Shown here in pieces: positions 8,452-17,137 of a stretch of 64,000 bases of DNA. Below the pieces are notes generated by a model. The model was not told the DNA's origin and ran no database searches. It saw only the letters and a list, made by a program, of their open reading frames with translations. Position 1 is the first letter of the stretch; every line of letters begins with the position of its first letter. The stretch comes from Xanthomonas sacchari. GTDB taxonomy: Bacteria; Pseudomonadota; Gammaproteobacteria; Xanthomonadales; Xanthomonadaceae. The stretch is from the NCBI RefSeq assembly GCF_024266585.1, contig NZ_CP100647.1, forward strand, positions 4,569,001-4,633,000, read 5' to 3'. A program made the translations under genes and the position numbers.

Positions 8452-9798
8452 TCACGCCGCACGCTCCGGCGCGGGCGCGAACAGGCTGCGCTGGCGCCAC
8501 GCCGTCCACAGCGCCGGCAGCAGCAGCGCCGCCGCCAACGTCCAGCCGCTGCGTCCGCCGCAGAGCGAGGCCGCCAGCAAGGCCGCGAGCAGCGCCGCAA
8601 CGCCGCCGCCGTTGAGACGCAGGCCGCACAGATGCAGGCTCGCGGCAGCGATGCCCAGCAGGCACAGCAACCGCCCCCACAACAGCAGCTGCGGTGCCGG
8701 CCATGCCGCAGCGGCCAATTGCAGCAAGACGCTGCACAGCACCCCGATCAGCAGCAGGCGCAACAGCGCACGTTCGCGATGGCGCCCGATCAGCAGCGCC
8801 GCCAGCACGCTGCTGAGCAGCACGGTGGCGCCGCCGGCCAACACCGGCGTCGCCCACGGCAACCAGGCGCGTTGCGCGGCGGTGCCCCATGCCGCGGTCG
8901 CCAGCGGCAGCAGCAGCGCGCCCAGCGCCGCGCCGCCCAGCACCAGCGAGATCAGCGACTGCGCCCAGCGCTGGCCGGCCTCGCTGGCGGCCTCGGCCAG
9001 GAGCAGGCGGTTGAACTGGTTGAACACGCCGCTGGCCCCGTTCAGCAGATACCCCAGGAACAGATACACCGGCAGGAACCCCGGCGCCACCGCTGCCAGC
9101 AGCAGCGGCGTCAGGCGATCGTGCAGGATGCCGACGATCCCCATCAGCGACAGCTGCACCGCCGTGCCCAGCAGGTGGCGGCCCTGGCCGCGCTGCGGCC
9201 ACAGCAGGCGCAGCGACGCGGCGAACACCGCCAGGTTGAGCAGCGCCTGCGCCAGATAGCCGATGCTTACGGCGATGCCGGCACCGGCGGCGCCGCCACC
9301 GCCCGGCAATGGCCGCAGCAGCAGCCAGGCCAGGATCGCCACCGGCATCGCCACCTGCTGCACGGCGAATCCCGCCAGCCGCCGCCCCTGCGCCAGCAAC
9401 GGCGCCGAGTAGCCGACCAGGCCGAAGACGGTGGCCGGCAGCACCGCCAGCACATAGCCGAAGCCTGGGCCATGCCACTGCCAGGACCAGCCGGCCGCGA
9501 CGACCCAGGCCAGGTCCAGCACCACGGTGGCCAGCAGCCGGTGGCGCAGCGCCTGCCGCCACCGCGTTTCCCAGCCCGGCGTCGCCGGATCCTCGCGCAG
9601 GAACAGCGAGGCATATCCCAGATCGGCCAGGAACAGCACCGTCGTCAATCCCAGATGCGCCAGTCCCACCTCGCCATAGCCGTGCAGGCCGAACTGGCGC
9701 AACAGCAGCCATTGGAACAGCAGCGCGCAGCCCTGCCCGAGCGCGTACAGCAGCGCGCCGGAGACGAAGCCCGCGCGCATGCGTGCGGCCGCGCTCAT
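8452..9798 (-). CDS. Wzx-like polysaccharide flippase / oligosaccharide translocase (copy 1)
   Basis: A 448-residue, almost wholly hydrophobic protein with 12-14 predicted membrane segments, starting at the ATG at 9798. It has the polysaccharide-biosynthesis-exporter look: an N-terminal GALLYALGQGCALLFQWLLLRQFG stretch ending in a conserved G-x-G, and long Leu/Ala-rich helices with few charges. Such proteins flip undecaprenyl-linked repeat units across the inner membrane. The start overlaps the epimerase stop by 4 nt. A second member of the same superfamily lies at 12209-13441. Confidence 0.85.
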   Translation of the reverse strand: MSAAARMRAGFVSGALLYALGQGCALLFQWLLLRQFGLHGYGEVGLAHLGLTTVLFLADLGYASLFLREDPATPGWETRWRQALRHRLLATVVLDLAWVVAAGWSWQWHGPGFGYVLAVLPATVFGLVGYSAPLLAQGRRLAGFAVQQVAMPVAILAWLLLRPLPGGGGAAGAGIAVSIGYLAQALLNLAVFAASLRLLWPQRGQGRHLLGTAVQLSLMGIVGILHDRLTPLLLAAVAPGFLPVYLFLGYLLNGASGVFNQFNRLLLAEAASEAGQRWAQSLISLVLGGAALGALLLPLATAAWGTAAQRAWLPWATPVLAGGATVLLSSVLAALLIGRHRERALLRLLLIGVLCSVLLQLAAAAWPAPQLLLWGRLLCLLGIAAASLHLCGLRLNGGGVAALLAALLAASLCGGRSGWTLAAALLLPALWTAWRQRSLFAPAPERAA

Positions 9799-10787
9799 GG
9801 CAGGGCGGACGATCCGGCAACCGGCGCATGGTCTGCAGTGACGCCGGTGGCAACGGCCTGCTCCGCTGCCAGGGTCCGTCGCAACGCCTCGCGCAGGGTC
9901 CAGCGCGTGCGCCAGCCCAGCACCGCTCCCGCCTTGGCCGGGTTGCCGAGCTGGTGTGCACGATCGTGCGGACGCTGCCGTTGCGGATCCACCTCCACGT
10001 GCGGGACGCGGCCAAGCAAGGTGCCGAGTTCCGCCACCAGTTCGCCGACCGAGTGCTCCACGCCGGAACACAGGTTGAAGACATCGTAGGCCGGCTCCGC
10101 CCGCGCGTCGTCGAGCAGCGCCAGCAGTCCCGCCGCGGCATCGTCGGCATGCAGATAGTCGCGCCGCGGCTGCAGGTTGCCCAGCCGCACCTGCGGCGCC
10201 GGCGACGGATCGGCAGCCAGTTGCGCCAGGATGTCGGGAATCAGGTGCGCGTTCGGGTCGTCGTGGGCGATGCAGTTGAACAGGCGCGCCACCCGGCCGC
10301 GGCGCCCGCTGCCGCGCGCGCACCACAGGCGCAACTGGCCTTCGTTGCAGAGCTTGGACAGCGCGTAGTTGTCGCGCGCCTCGGTGGGGCTGCCGGCTTC
10401 GTCCAGCGCCTCCTGGCCCCAGGCGTACACCGCCCCGCTGGAGGCGATCAGCACCTGCTGCACCTCGGCCTCGGCGGCAGCGTGCAGCACGCTTTCGGTC
10501 CCGACCACGTTCACCTGCAGGCAATGCATGCGCTGCAGTTCGCAGGTCGGGATATGGTGGACCGCGGCCAGATGCACCACGGCCTCGGCGCGGAAGTCGC
10601 GCAGGCACGCCAGCACCGCCGCGGTCTCGCGGACGTCGGCGACCGCGGCGAGGTGCAAGCCGTCGGGAAATGCCATCCCGCTGGACAGATCGTCCAGTCC
10701 GGCCACCGCATCGCCACGCTGTAACAACGCGGCGACCAACCGGCGACCGATCATGCCGGCGGCACCGGTCACCAGCACCCGTTTCAC
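9795..10787 (-). CDS. NAD-dependent epimerase/dehydratase (extended SDR)
   Basis: A 330-residue extended short-chain dehydrogenase. A GTG start at 10787 is chosen because it directly precedes KRVLVTGAAGMIG, the NAD-binding GxxGxxG motif, and overlaps the stop of the Wzz gene (GTGA). The catalytic set is visible: Ser in ASSGAVYAW and Tyr-x3-Lys as YALSK. A typical C-terminal substrate-binding part includes the RRDYLHADDAA segment common in UDP-glucose 4-epimerase relatives. It probably makes a nucleotide sugar for the exopolysaccharide. The exact sugar is not predictable. Confidence 0.9.
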   Translation of the reverse strand: MKRVLVTGAAGMIGRRLVAALLQRGDAVAGLDDLSSGMAFPDGLHLAAVADVRETAAVLACLRDFRAEAVVHLAAVHHIPTCELQRMHCLQVNVVGTESVLHAAAEAEVQQVLIASSGAVYAWGQEALDEAGSPTEARDNYALSKLCNEGQLRLWCARGSGRRGRVARLFNCIAHDDPNAHLIPDILAQLAADPSPAPQVRLGNLQPRRDYLHADDAAAGLLALLDDARAEPAYDVFNLCSGVEHSVGELVAELGTLLGRVPHVEVDPQRQRPHDRAHQLGNPAKAGAVLGWRTRWTLREALRRTLAAEQAVATGVTADHAPVAGSSALP

Positions 10788-12070
10788 AGCCGCTCCTGCA
10801 CGCGCGGCGGCGCATCCTCGGGCAGCAGGCGGCGGCGCACTCCGGCCGGCAGCCACGCAAACAGCGGATCGCGTTGCGCCGACCAGGGTGCGGACGGATC
10901 GCGCAGGCGCCGGGCCGCGACATAGATGCCAAGCCCCAACGACATCGCCAGCAACGAACCAGCGAACACCACGGCGGCGACCAGCAGCGGTCGCCGCGCC
11001 GGCACCGGTACCGTCGACAGCGCAGGCAGGGCCCGGTAACGCACCTGTTGCGACCGGCCCAGTTGCTGCGCCAGGGTCAGGTCGATCTCGCGCGCCACCT
11101 GCCGGCGTACCGAGTCCGTCTCCGTCTCCGCGCCATCGGCAAAGACCGCCGTGCGGCATGCCTGCAGCCAGGACGCGAGCGCCTGGCCCGAATACAGCGT
11201 GGGTGCGCGCCGATCGGCGCACACGAGGAACCGCTGCTTCCAGTCGAGTTGCTCGAGTTCGCGCTGCCCCTGCCGCAGATTGGCCCGGGTTTCGGTGATG
11301 GTGGCCTGCAGCGCCACGATCTGCGCCAGCGGCGAGAGATACTTGCCGCCGCCATCGCCGACCGAGACGACCGTGTTGACCTCGCTGCGCCGCAGTTCCG
11401 GATAGCGCTCCAGCAGGGCCTGCATGTCCGCGGCCTGTTGGGTGCTCTGCTGGATGGCGAACTGTTGCTGGATCTGCGCGATCTGCAATTCCGGCCGTTT
11501 TTCCCGGGTTTGCTGGCGCATGCCGTCCAGCGCATCGCGCAGGCCACCCCACAGCATCGCCTGGCGCACGTGTTGGGCGATCGCCTGCAACTGCCGCGTG
11601 GCGGACGCATCGTCGCGTGCAATCAGCGTCACTTCCAGGCCTAACGCACCGACCGTCTTCGGATCGATATTGACCTGCTGGCGGATATCGTCGCGTTCGA
11701 CCGCGCTGCGGTACTGCACGTGCGTCTGCCAGTAGCGCGGCTGCTGGAACTGCCGCTGCACGCGTTGGCGCAGTTCCGCCGGCAATGCGGCAGCCGCCAC
11801 CGAATCGGCGACCAGTTGCCGGTCCGAGAGCATCGGCTGCAGGCGCCGCCACTGTTCCAGGGTCATTTGCGGCGTGTCCAGCAACGCGCTGACGCTGTAG
11901 AGCGGTCGCAGCGCGACCAGCACGGCGGCGGCCAACGCCAGCAGCACGGCCACGGGAATCAGCAGGCGGCCGAACTGCCGATAGAACCGCAGCAACTCCA
12001 GCACCAGGTCGCCCAGGGACGCATCGTCGCCACGGTCACGCACATCGTCTCTGCCAGGCATCGGATCCAT
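10784..12070 (-). CDS. Wzz-type chain-length determinant / polysaccharide co-polymerase
   Basis: A 428-residue protein built like a Wzz co-polymerase: a membrane segment near residues 35-57 (LLIPVAVLLALAAAVLVAL), a long periplasmic region rich in Gln and coiled-coil-like heptads (about residues 60-360), and a second membrane segment near 370-395 (LLVAAVVFAGSLLAMSLG). Proteins of this type set polymer length with the Wzy polymerase. The start is the ATG at 12070 (MDPMPGRDD); a second ATG lies 9 nt downstream. A 138-nt gap separates it from the upstream flippase gene, the largest gap among the assembly genes, so an internal promoter there is possible. Confidence 0.82.
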   Translation of the reverse strand: MDPMPGRDDVRDRGDDASLGDLVLELLRFYRQFGRLLIPVAVLLALAAAVLVALRPLYSVSALLDTPQMTLEQWRRLQPMLSDRQLVADSVAAAALPAELRQRVQRQFQQPRYWQTHVQYRSAVERDDIRQQVNIDPKTVGALGLEVTLIARDDASATRQLQAIAQHVRQAMLWGGLRDALDGMRQQTREKRPELQIAQIQQQFAIQQSTQQAADMQALLERYPELRRSEVNTVVSVGDGGGKYLSPLAQIVALQATITETRANLRQGQRELEQLDWKQRFLVCADRRAPTLYSGQALASWLQACRTAVFADGAETETDSVRRQVAREIDLTLAQQLGRSQQVRYRALPALSTVPVPARRPLLVAAVVFAGSLLAMSLGLGIYVAARRLRDPSAPWSAQRDPLFAWLPAGVRRRLLPEDAPPRVQERL

Positions 12071-12208
12071 CGCCGTGTTCGGATACAAGGTGGGCACCAG
12101 CCCGGCACGGAGCCGCGAGCGACATGGCAAGGCCTCCCCGGTCGGCCTGCGGCTGGATGGGCAGGCACTGTGCCACACGGGTCGCGATGGCGGCAATGCG
12201 CACGCACG

Positions 12209-13441
12209 TCAGGCCTGCGCTGCCGAGCCGCGGCGCAGTCCCAGCCACAACGTCGCCGCCAGCACCGCCTCGGTGGCGATCGTCGCCATCGCTGCGCCGC
12301 GCGCGCCGTAGTGCGGCGTCAGCAGCAGGTTGAGCGCCAGGTTGGTCGCGGCCGCCAGACCGGCGCCGATCATGTAGCCGCGCTGGCGCTCGAGCGCGAT
12401 CGCCGTTTGCGTCAGCACGTAGTTGGGCAACACGAAGACGAAGGCGACGAACAGCCACCCCACCAGCGGTCCGGCCGTAGACCGGTACGCCTGCCCGTAC
12501 AGGAGCCCGACCACCCAGCTGCCGAGCGCGACGCCGGCGATCGCCAGGACGATACCGGCCAGCGCCGCGGCGGCCAGGCTACGGCGCTGCAGACGCTGCG
12601 CGGCCGCGGGATCGGCACGGGTCAGGCGCAGGCGCCGGAAGAACAGCAGCGCCACCGGCGCAGCCAGCAACAGCACGCCATCGAACAGGCGATAGGCCGC
12701 GGCATACTGGCCGACCTCGGCCGGCGACACCGCGCGGTGCAGGATGACGATGTCGCTGCGTCGATACAGGCAGGTCGCCAGATCGATCCACAGGAAGCCG
12801 GCCGCGGCGCGATACACCGCAACCTGCGGCCGCCAGCGCGGCCGCTCGTGCAGGTCCCGGCCCAGCAGCGCGTACGCCAGCAGCAGCCCCACGGTCCAGG
12901 CCGCGAACACCACCTCGGGACGGGCGCCCAGCAGCAGCACCGCCAGGACGATCGACAGCGCGCTGAGCGCGCGGGCGCCGACCTGCCAGCGTGCCTCGCG
13001 GCGCCACTGCCCGGCGCCCTTCAGTTGCGCCGAGACCAGTTGCGACAGGGTCACCGCGGCGAAGCACAGCACCGCCCAACCCAATGCCGGATCGCCGCTG
13101 CCGCGCGGCAGCAGCAGCACCGCGCCCACCAGCGACAGCGTCGCCAGCAGCAGATGCCCGCGCGCCAGGCCCGGCAACGCCGCCGCGGCCCCGGCCAGCG
13201 CCGCACTGGGCGCCACGCGCTCGCGCAGCACCAGGGTCCGCATGCCCGCATCCTGGGCCAGCGCCAGCAAGGTCGCCAGGTTGAGCAGATAGGCGTAACG
13301 GCCGAATCCGTCCGGTTGCATGCTGCGCGCCAGCCACACCGACAGCCCCAGCGAGACCGCCGCCACGCACAGGATCGCGCCCCATTGCGCGGACAACGCA
13401 CCGGCGCCCGTGCGCCAGGCAGACCGGCGGAGCCCGCTCAT
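12209..13441 (-). CDS. Wzx-like polysaccharide flippase (copy 2)
   Basis: A 410-residue polytopic protein of the MATE/MVF flippase superfamily, with the usual start GLSVWLARSMQPDGFGRYAYLLNLATLL, where the G-x-G-Y-A-x-L motif marks the first helix pair of Wzx proteins. The start at 13441 (MSGLRRSAW) follows the ABC transporter stop by 25 nt. Copy 1, at 8452-9798, is clearly a different sequence rather than a recent duplicate. Two flippases with two polymerase-like proteins suggest either two polymers or one polymer plus a dedicated ligation step. Confidence 0.82.
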   Translation of the reverse strand: MSGLRRSAWRTGAGALSAQWGAILCVAAVSLGLSVWLARSMQPDGFGRYAYLLNLATLLALAQDAGMRTLVLRERVAPSAALAGAAAALPGLARGHLLLATLSLVGAVLLLPRGSGDPALGWAVLCFAAVTLSQLVSAQLKGAGQWRREARWQVGARALSALSIVLAVLLLGARPEVVFAAWTVGLLLAYALLGRDLHERPRWRPQVAVYRAAAGFLWIDLATCLYRRSDIVILHRAVSPAEVGQYAAAYRLFDGVLLLAAPVALLFFRRLRLTRADPAAAQRLQRRSLAAAALAGIVLAIAGVALGSWVVGLLYGQAYRSTAGPLVGWLFVAFVFVLPNYVLTQTAIALERQRGYMIGAGLAAATNLALNLLLTPHYGARGAAMATIATEAVLAATLWLGLRRGSAAQA

Positions 13442-13466
13442 CCGCAGCGGCCGGCAGCGTGGCCGC

Positions 13467-15218
13467 TCATGCCGCGCCGGTCCATGCCGCGGCCACCTCG
13501 TGCCAGCGCCCTTGCGCACGCACCCGGCCCTGCTCGAGCACCACCACCTGGTCCGCGCGTTCAAGCAAGGCGAGCCGATGACCGATCACCACCACGGTCA
13601 GATCGCCGTGCAAGCGCTCGATCGCGGCACGGATGCGCGCTTCGTTGTCGTGATCCAGCGCGCTGGTGGCTTCGTCCAGAATCAGCAACGCCGGCCGTTG
13701 CAACAGCGCGCGCGCCAGCGCCAGGCGCTGCCGCTCGCCGCCGGACAGGCGCGTGCCGCGATCGCCGATCACGGTGTCCCATCCCTGCGGCAGCGCGTGC
13801 ACGAACTGCGCCGAGGCCCGCTCCAGGGCCAGGTGCAGCGCTGCCGCATCGGCGTGCGGCGCGGCCAGCAGCAGGTTGTTGCGGATGCTGTCGTTGAACA
13901 GGAAGGTGTCCTGCGACACGTACGCCACCGCGTGCCGCCAGCTGCGGCGCGCATGCGCATCCAGGGCCACCCCGTCGATCTCCAGTGCGCCCTGGTCCGG
14001 GCCAAGCAAACCGCACAGCACATCGGCCAGCGTACTCTTGCCCGCGCCGGAGGCGCCGACGATGGCGGTGGTGGTGCGCGCCGGCAAGACCAGCGAGATC
14101 TGCTGCAAGGCCGGCGCCTCGCGCCCGGCATAGCGCACCTGCACATCGCGCAAGGCGATCTGCACCTGGACCTGCCAGTCGATGGCACGCGGCGGCAGCG
14201 CCGGCTCGGACCACTCGCGCGCCTGCGCCAGTTGCCGCTCCACTTCCAGGAACGCAGGCACCGTGTGCAACCAGTACTGGTGCTGCTGCTGCACCACGTT
14301 CAGCAATGGCAGCAAGCGCGCGAACATCACCACCAGGATCAGTAACTCGGTCAGCGGCAGATGCCAGACCTGCAGACCCAGCAGCACGTAAGCGGCCAGC
14401 AGGACCGCGGCGGCACTGTGCAGCAGGGCCTTGGACAGCGCCAGGCCCGAAGCGAAGCCCACCTGCAGGTCGCGCACCGCCGTCGCATCGCGTTGCACGA
14501 CAGCGCGATAACGCGGCTCGGCCCCCAGGATCTTGGCCAGGCGCAGTCCGGCCAGGCTGTCGTGCAGGCCGGCATGCAGGCGCTGTCGTGCCTGGGTCAG
14601 CGCGCCTCCCAGCCGCAACACGCGGCGGCGGCGACCGAGCAGCAGCACCAGCAGCAGCGCACCCGCGACGACCGTCGCCAGCGCCAGCGTCCCGGCCAAC
14701 ACGAAGGCCGCCAGCAGATAGACGACGGCCGTGGCGAGGGATGCGAGCATGAGCAGTGCATGGCCGAGCCCGACCCCGACCCGCTCCACTTCGGTCAACA
14801 TCAGGCTGGCATGGTCGCTGCTGCGCTGGGCCACCAGCCAGCGCCATTGTGCCTCCAGCAATGCGGCGAAACTGGCCTCGCGCAGGCGCTCGGCCACGTC
14901 CTGCTGCAAGTGCGCGGCGGCGCGCTCGCGGGCGTACTGGATGGCAGTGCGCAACAGCACCAGCGCGCAGAACAGCGCCAGCAGCGGCAGCGGCGCACCG
15001 GGTGACAACCCGAGCGCGCCCACGGCGTCGCCGACGGCATGCGCGACCGGACCGCCACGGGTCGCCTCCCCGCCCTGCAGCGCGCCGAGCAAGGGCACCA
15101 GCAACAAGACGCCGATGCCTTCGCTGGCACCGGCCAGCAGCATCAGCATGCACACGCCGAACAGACGACCGCGCGGCGCCCATCCCAGCAGCCGCGACAA
15201 GGCCCGCCATGCCGTCAT
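13467..15218 (-). CDS. ABC exporter (fused permease and ATPase)
   Basis: A 583-residue half-transporter: six membrane helices (about residues 1-330) followed by a nucleotide-binding domain with Walker A GASGAGKST near residue 388, signature LSGGERQR near 493 and Walker B LLILDEATSALD. It starts at the ATG at 15218, overlapping the stop of the B2-like gene (ATGA). Exporters of this type next to B2 proteins are normally the D component of lasso-peptide systems, but those next to Wzx/Wzy genes may move lipid-linked glycans. Context supports both; the tight coupling to the B2 gene favours peptide export. Confidence 0.88.
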   Translation of the reverse strand: MTAWRALSRLLGWAPRGRLFGVCMLMLLAGASEGIGVLLLVPLLGALQGGEATRGGPVAHAVGDAVGALGLSPGAPLPLLALFCALVLLRTAIQYARERAAAHLQQDVAERLREASFAALLEAQWRWLVAQRSSDHASLMLTEVERVGVGLGHALLMLASLATAVVYLLAAFVLAGTLALATVVAGALLLVLLLGRRRRVLRLGGALTQARQRLHAGLHDSLAGLRLAKILGAEPRYRAVVQRDATAVRDLQVGFASGLALSKALLHSAAAVLLAAYVLLGLQVWHLPLTELLILVVMFARLLPLLNVVQQQHQYWLHTVPAFLEVERQLAQAREWSEPALPPRAIDWQVQVQIALRDVQVRYAGREAPALQQISLVLPARTTTAIVGASGAGKSTLADVLCGLLGPDQGALEIDGVALDAHARRSWRHAVAYVSQDTFLFNDSIRNNLLLAAPHADAAALHLALERASAQFVHALPQGWDTVIGDRGTRLSGGERQRLALARALLQRPALLILDEATSALDHDNEARIRAAIERLHGDLTVVVIGHRLALLERADQVVVLEQGRVRAQGRWHEVAAAWTGAA

Positions 15219-15682
15219 CGCCGCGTCTCCGCCGGCACCACGAAGCAACCGACCCGGGCAAAGCGTTCCACGCCGCCACCGCCGGTGACCCGCACGGCCC
15301 CCGCCAGCACCCAGGCATGCGCCTGCAGCGACGCCGTTCCCGACGCCCGCGCCACGCCGAAACACAGCATGTGCGGCACCCGGAACAGGCCGAGCAGGCA
15401 ACGCGCGCTCAGCGCCTGCGCCAGGCAATTGGACTGCCACGGCGTATGCCGCGCCGCCAGACGCAAGGTCCGCCCGATCTGGATGGCACGGCGGTGCGCG
15501 CGCGCGTCCAGCGTCGGCGCCGGCGGCGGCTCCGCCACGGCGCGTCCCAGCCATGGCGCCAGACGGCGAAATCCCAGCGCCAGCACCGCCGCACGCGCCA
15601 CGCCCAACAGCGCCCAGGCCGGCAGCAGCAGGCAGCGTTCGAACCGGGGCAGGCGCAGGAAGCCGCTCAGGCCGCCAGGCAT
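15215..15682 (-). CDS. Lasso-peptide B2-like protein (transglutaminase-like Cys protease)
   Basis: A 155-residue protein matching the size and key sites of the lasso B2 leader peptidase family: the catalytic Cys86 in SNCLAQAL, and His122 in QAHAWV, with hydrophobic N-terminal helices (residues 15-45). The third triad residue, an Asp soon after the HAWV motif, is not obvious, since the segment reads LAGAVRV. In known pathways B2 cuts the leader of a RiPP precursor presented by a PqqD-like B1 protein. No PqqD-like gene lies beside it; the nearest is at 41165-41446. It is coupled to the ABC exporter by a 4-nt overlap. Confidence 0.82.
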   Translation of the reverse strand: MPGGLSGFLRLPRFERCLLLPAWALLGVARAAVLALGFRRLAPWLGRAVAEPPPAPTLDARAHRRAIQIGRTLRLAARHTPWQSNCLAQALSARCLLGLFRVPHMLCFGVARASGTASLQAHAWVLAGAVRVTGGGGVERFARVGCFVVPAETRR

Positions 15683-15879
15683 GCATCTTCCCGCTGCCGC
15701 AGGCGCGCGGCGCGCACAGCAGCGCCCTGCGCGGCGACGCCCACCGAACCGACGCGGTGTACTGTCGGCAGGCGCGAACGCAGAAGCGGCGACACGACGG
15801 ACATGGGCGATACCTGCGCAGAGAGGACGACCGCGGGAACCGGCGCAATCGACGCCGCGGCGCGTTGCCGAGCGGCCAT
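15667..15879 (-). CDS. Candidate small ORF overlapping the B2-like gene start
   Basis: A 70-codon frame starting at the ATG at 15879 (or 45 codons from the ATG at 15804). Its stop lies 16 nt inside the B2-like gene, an arrangement typical of translational coupling. Codon third positions are mostly G or C, as in real genes here. No clear ribosome site precedes either ATG, and the Arg/Ala/Val-rich product shows no domain; it does not look like PqqD. It may be the missing precursor or adaptor for the B2-like protein, or chance in GC-rich DNA. Confidence 0.3.
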   Translation of the reverse strand: MAARQRAAASIAPVPAVVLSAQVSPMSVVSPLLRSRLPTVHRVGSVGVAAQGAAVRAARLRQREDACLAA

Positions 15880-15959
15880 GGCGCAAGCGCGGACGCGCCA
15901 GCCTAGCAAATGTGTCCCGCGCCTGGCACGCCGGCGCCGTGGCGCGCGAGGGGCCTGCG

Positions 15960-16178
15960 CTACAGCCGGCTCACGCTGCGGATGCGGATCTCGCTGCTGT
16001 CCACGCCGTGGCGTTGCGCCGCCTGCGCGCGCAGGCGGCACAGCAGCCGCTCCGGGTCCAGCGGCGCCGGCTCGGCCCAGGTGTGGGCCAGGGTGCCCCA
16101 GGCCACGCGCTGGCCGAAGCTGTAGGCCTCGTAGTCGGCCAGGTAGTGGCGCGCGCGCTCAGGTGCCGACGTGGACAT
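15960..16178 (-). CDS. Small hypothetical protein (72 aa)
   Basis: A 72-residue frame starting at the ATG at 16178, 20 nt inside the end of the upstream AroQ-like gene. The product is balanced in composition (MSTSAPERARHYLADYEAYS, ending SSEIRIRSVSRL) and predicted soluble, unlike the Arg/Pro-rich noise frames around it. I do not recognise a family. Its position between the AroQ-like pair and the B2-like gene suggests it belongs to the same operon. Confidence 0.5.
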   Translation of the reverse strand: MSTSAPERARHYLADYEAYSFGQRVAWGTLAHTWAEPAPLDPERLLCRLRAQAAQRHGVDSSEIRIRSVSRL

Positions 16179-16608
16179 CGCCTTCGTAGCCGTTGCAGCC
16201 CAGGTGTTCAAGCGCGATCGACAGCGCCAGCGCGTAGCCCTGCGCGCAGTAGCCGCCGACCTGGCCCAGGCGCTGCCCCGATGCGGCGCACAGGCAGGCT
16301 TCGCGGCGATCGCTGGCATCGTCGTGCACTTCCACGTAGGGCCGACGCAGGTGCGCCACCGCGTCGGCGGTGACGGCGCTGTCCGAACACGCGCCCGGAT
16401 CCAGCAGCAGCATCTCCACGCCGGCCTGGTCGGCCTGGGCCAGCGCCTGCAGCAGTTCGCGCTCGCTGGCGCAGCCGCGCACGGCCAGGGTCTTGCCGGC
16501 GCGCCCGGCATGGGCGAGCAATTGCCGCATCACCGGCGGAGCGATGCGCGCCGGGCGGCCGCGATGGCCGGCCACGCAGTCCGGACCACGGAGCAACAGG
16601 ATCGACAT
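16159..16608 (-). CDS. Degenerate type II dehydroquinate dehydratase-like protein (copy 2)
   Basis: A 149-residue protein with the flavodoxin-like layout of AroQ: N-terminal SILLLRGP strand-loop, MLLLDPGA in place of the family's ILNPGA, PYVEVHDD in place of the EVHLSN motif, and a GYALALSIALEHL C-terminal helix matching the family's GxxSYxLAL element. The active site looks lost: the Asn of NPGA is Asp, the His after it is gone, and the Tyr/Arg loop after GPNLN is not recognisable. It follows a homologous gene by 10 nt. Shikimate-pathway activity is unlikely; a binding or structural role is inferred. Confidence 0.62.
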   Translation of the reverse strand: MSILLLRGPDCVAGHRGRPARIAPPVMRQLLAHAGRAGKTLAVRGCASERELLQALAQADQAGVEMLLLDPGACSDSAVTADAVAHLRRPYVEVHDDASDRREACLCAASGQRLGQVGGYCAQGYALALSIALEHLGCNGYEGDVHVGT

Positions 16609-16618
16609 GGCGGCGCCC

Positions 16619-17041
16619 TCAGTTGGCCAGCGCCGCGCGCGCGCCGAGCCGGCGCTGCGCCACGCCCAGGGCGATCGCGTAGCTGTCGGCGAGCGCGCCG
16701 TTGGCGATCACCGTCAGCAACGGCGCGTGCCGCGGGTGCAGCAGCGGCTCCAGCGCCTGCGCGCTGGCATCGTGCACCTCGATGTACGGGTGGCCCAGCG
16801 CCTCCAGCGCCGCGCACAGCTGCGCGCCGTGATCGGCCAGCTCCGACGCCGGCAACTCGCCGGAATCCAGCAGCACCAGTTCGGTGCCGTCGCACGCGCC
16901 TTGCCGCAGCCGCGCCACGATCTGCGCGGCATCGGCGCAGGCCACCGGGACCACCTGCGCGGCATGGGACGCGGCCAGACACTGCGCCGCGGCGGTGGCC
17001 GACGCATCGCGATGCGGGCCCTGGATCAGCAGAATCGACAT
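16619..17041 (-). CDS. Degenerate type II dehydroquinate dehydratase-like protein (copy 1)
   Basis: A 140-residue protein from the ATG at 17041, homologous to the next gene downstream (both begin MSILL, with GP at residues 8-9 and a YxEVHDA/D strand). AroQ-like landmarks are LVLLDSGE, PYIEVHDAS and ADSYAIALGVAQRRL, in the order and spacing of the enzyme family. The catalytic Tyr-Gly loop, the Asn of NPGA and the following His are missing. It is the first gene of the long minus-strand operon, so its upstream region (17,042-17,137) should hold the promoter. Confidence 0.62.
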   Translation of the reverse strand: MSILLIQGPHRDASATAAAQCLAASHAAQVVPVACADAAQIVARLRQGACDGTELVLLDSGELPASELADHGAQLCAALEALGHPYIEVHDASAQALEPLLHPRHAPLLTVIANGALADSYAIALGVAQRRLGARAALAN

Positions 17042-17137
17042 GGAACACATCCAATGGAGAGGACGGGGCGCAGTCTGCGCGCGCGCCGCATAAGCGTTCC
17101 ATGGCAGAAGTGGGCCTGGGGCGTAAAGCTTGCGTAA

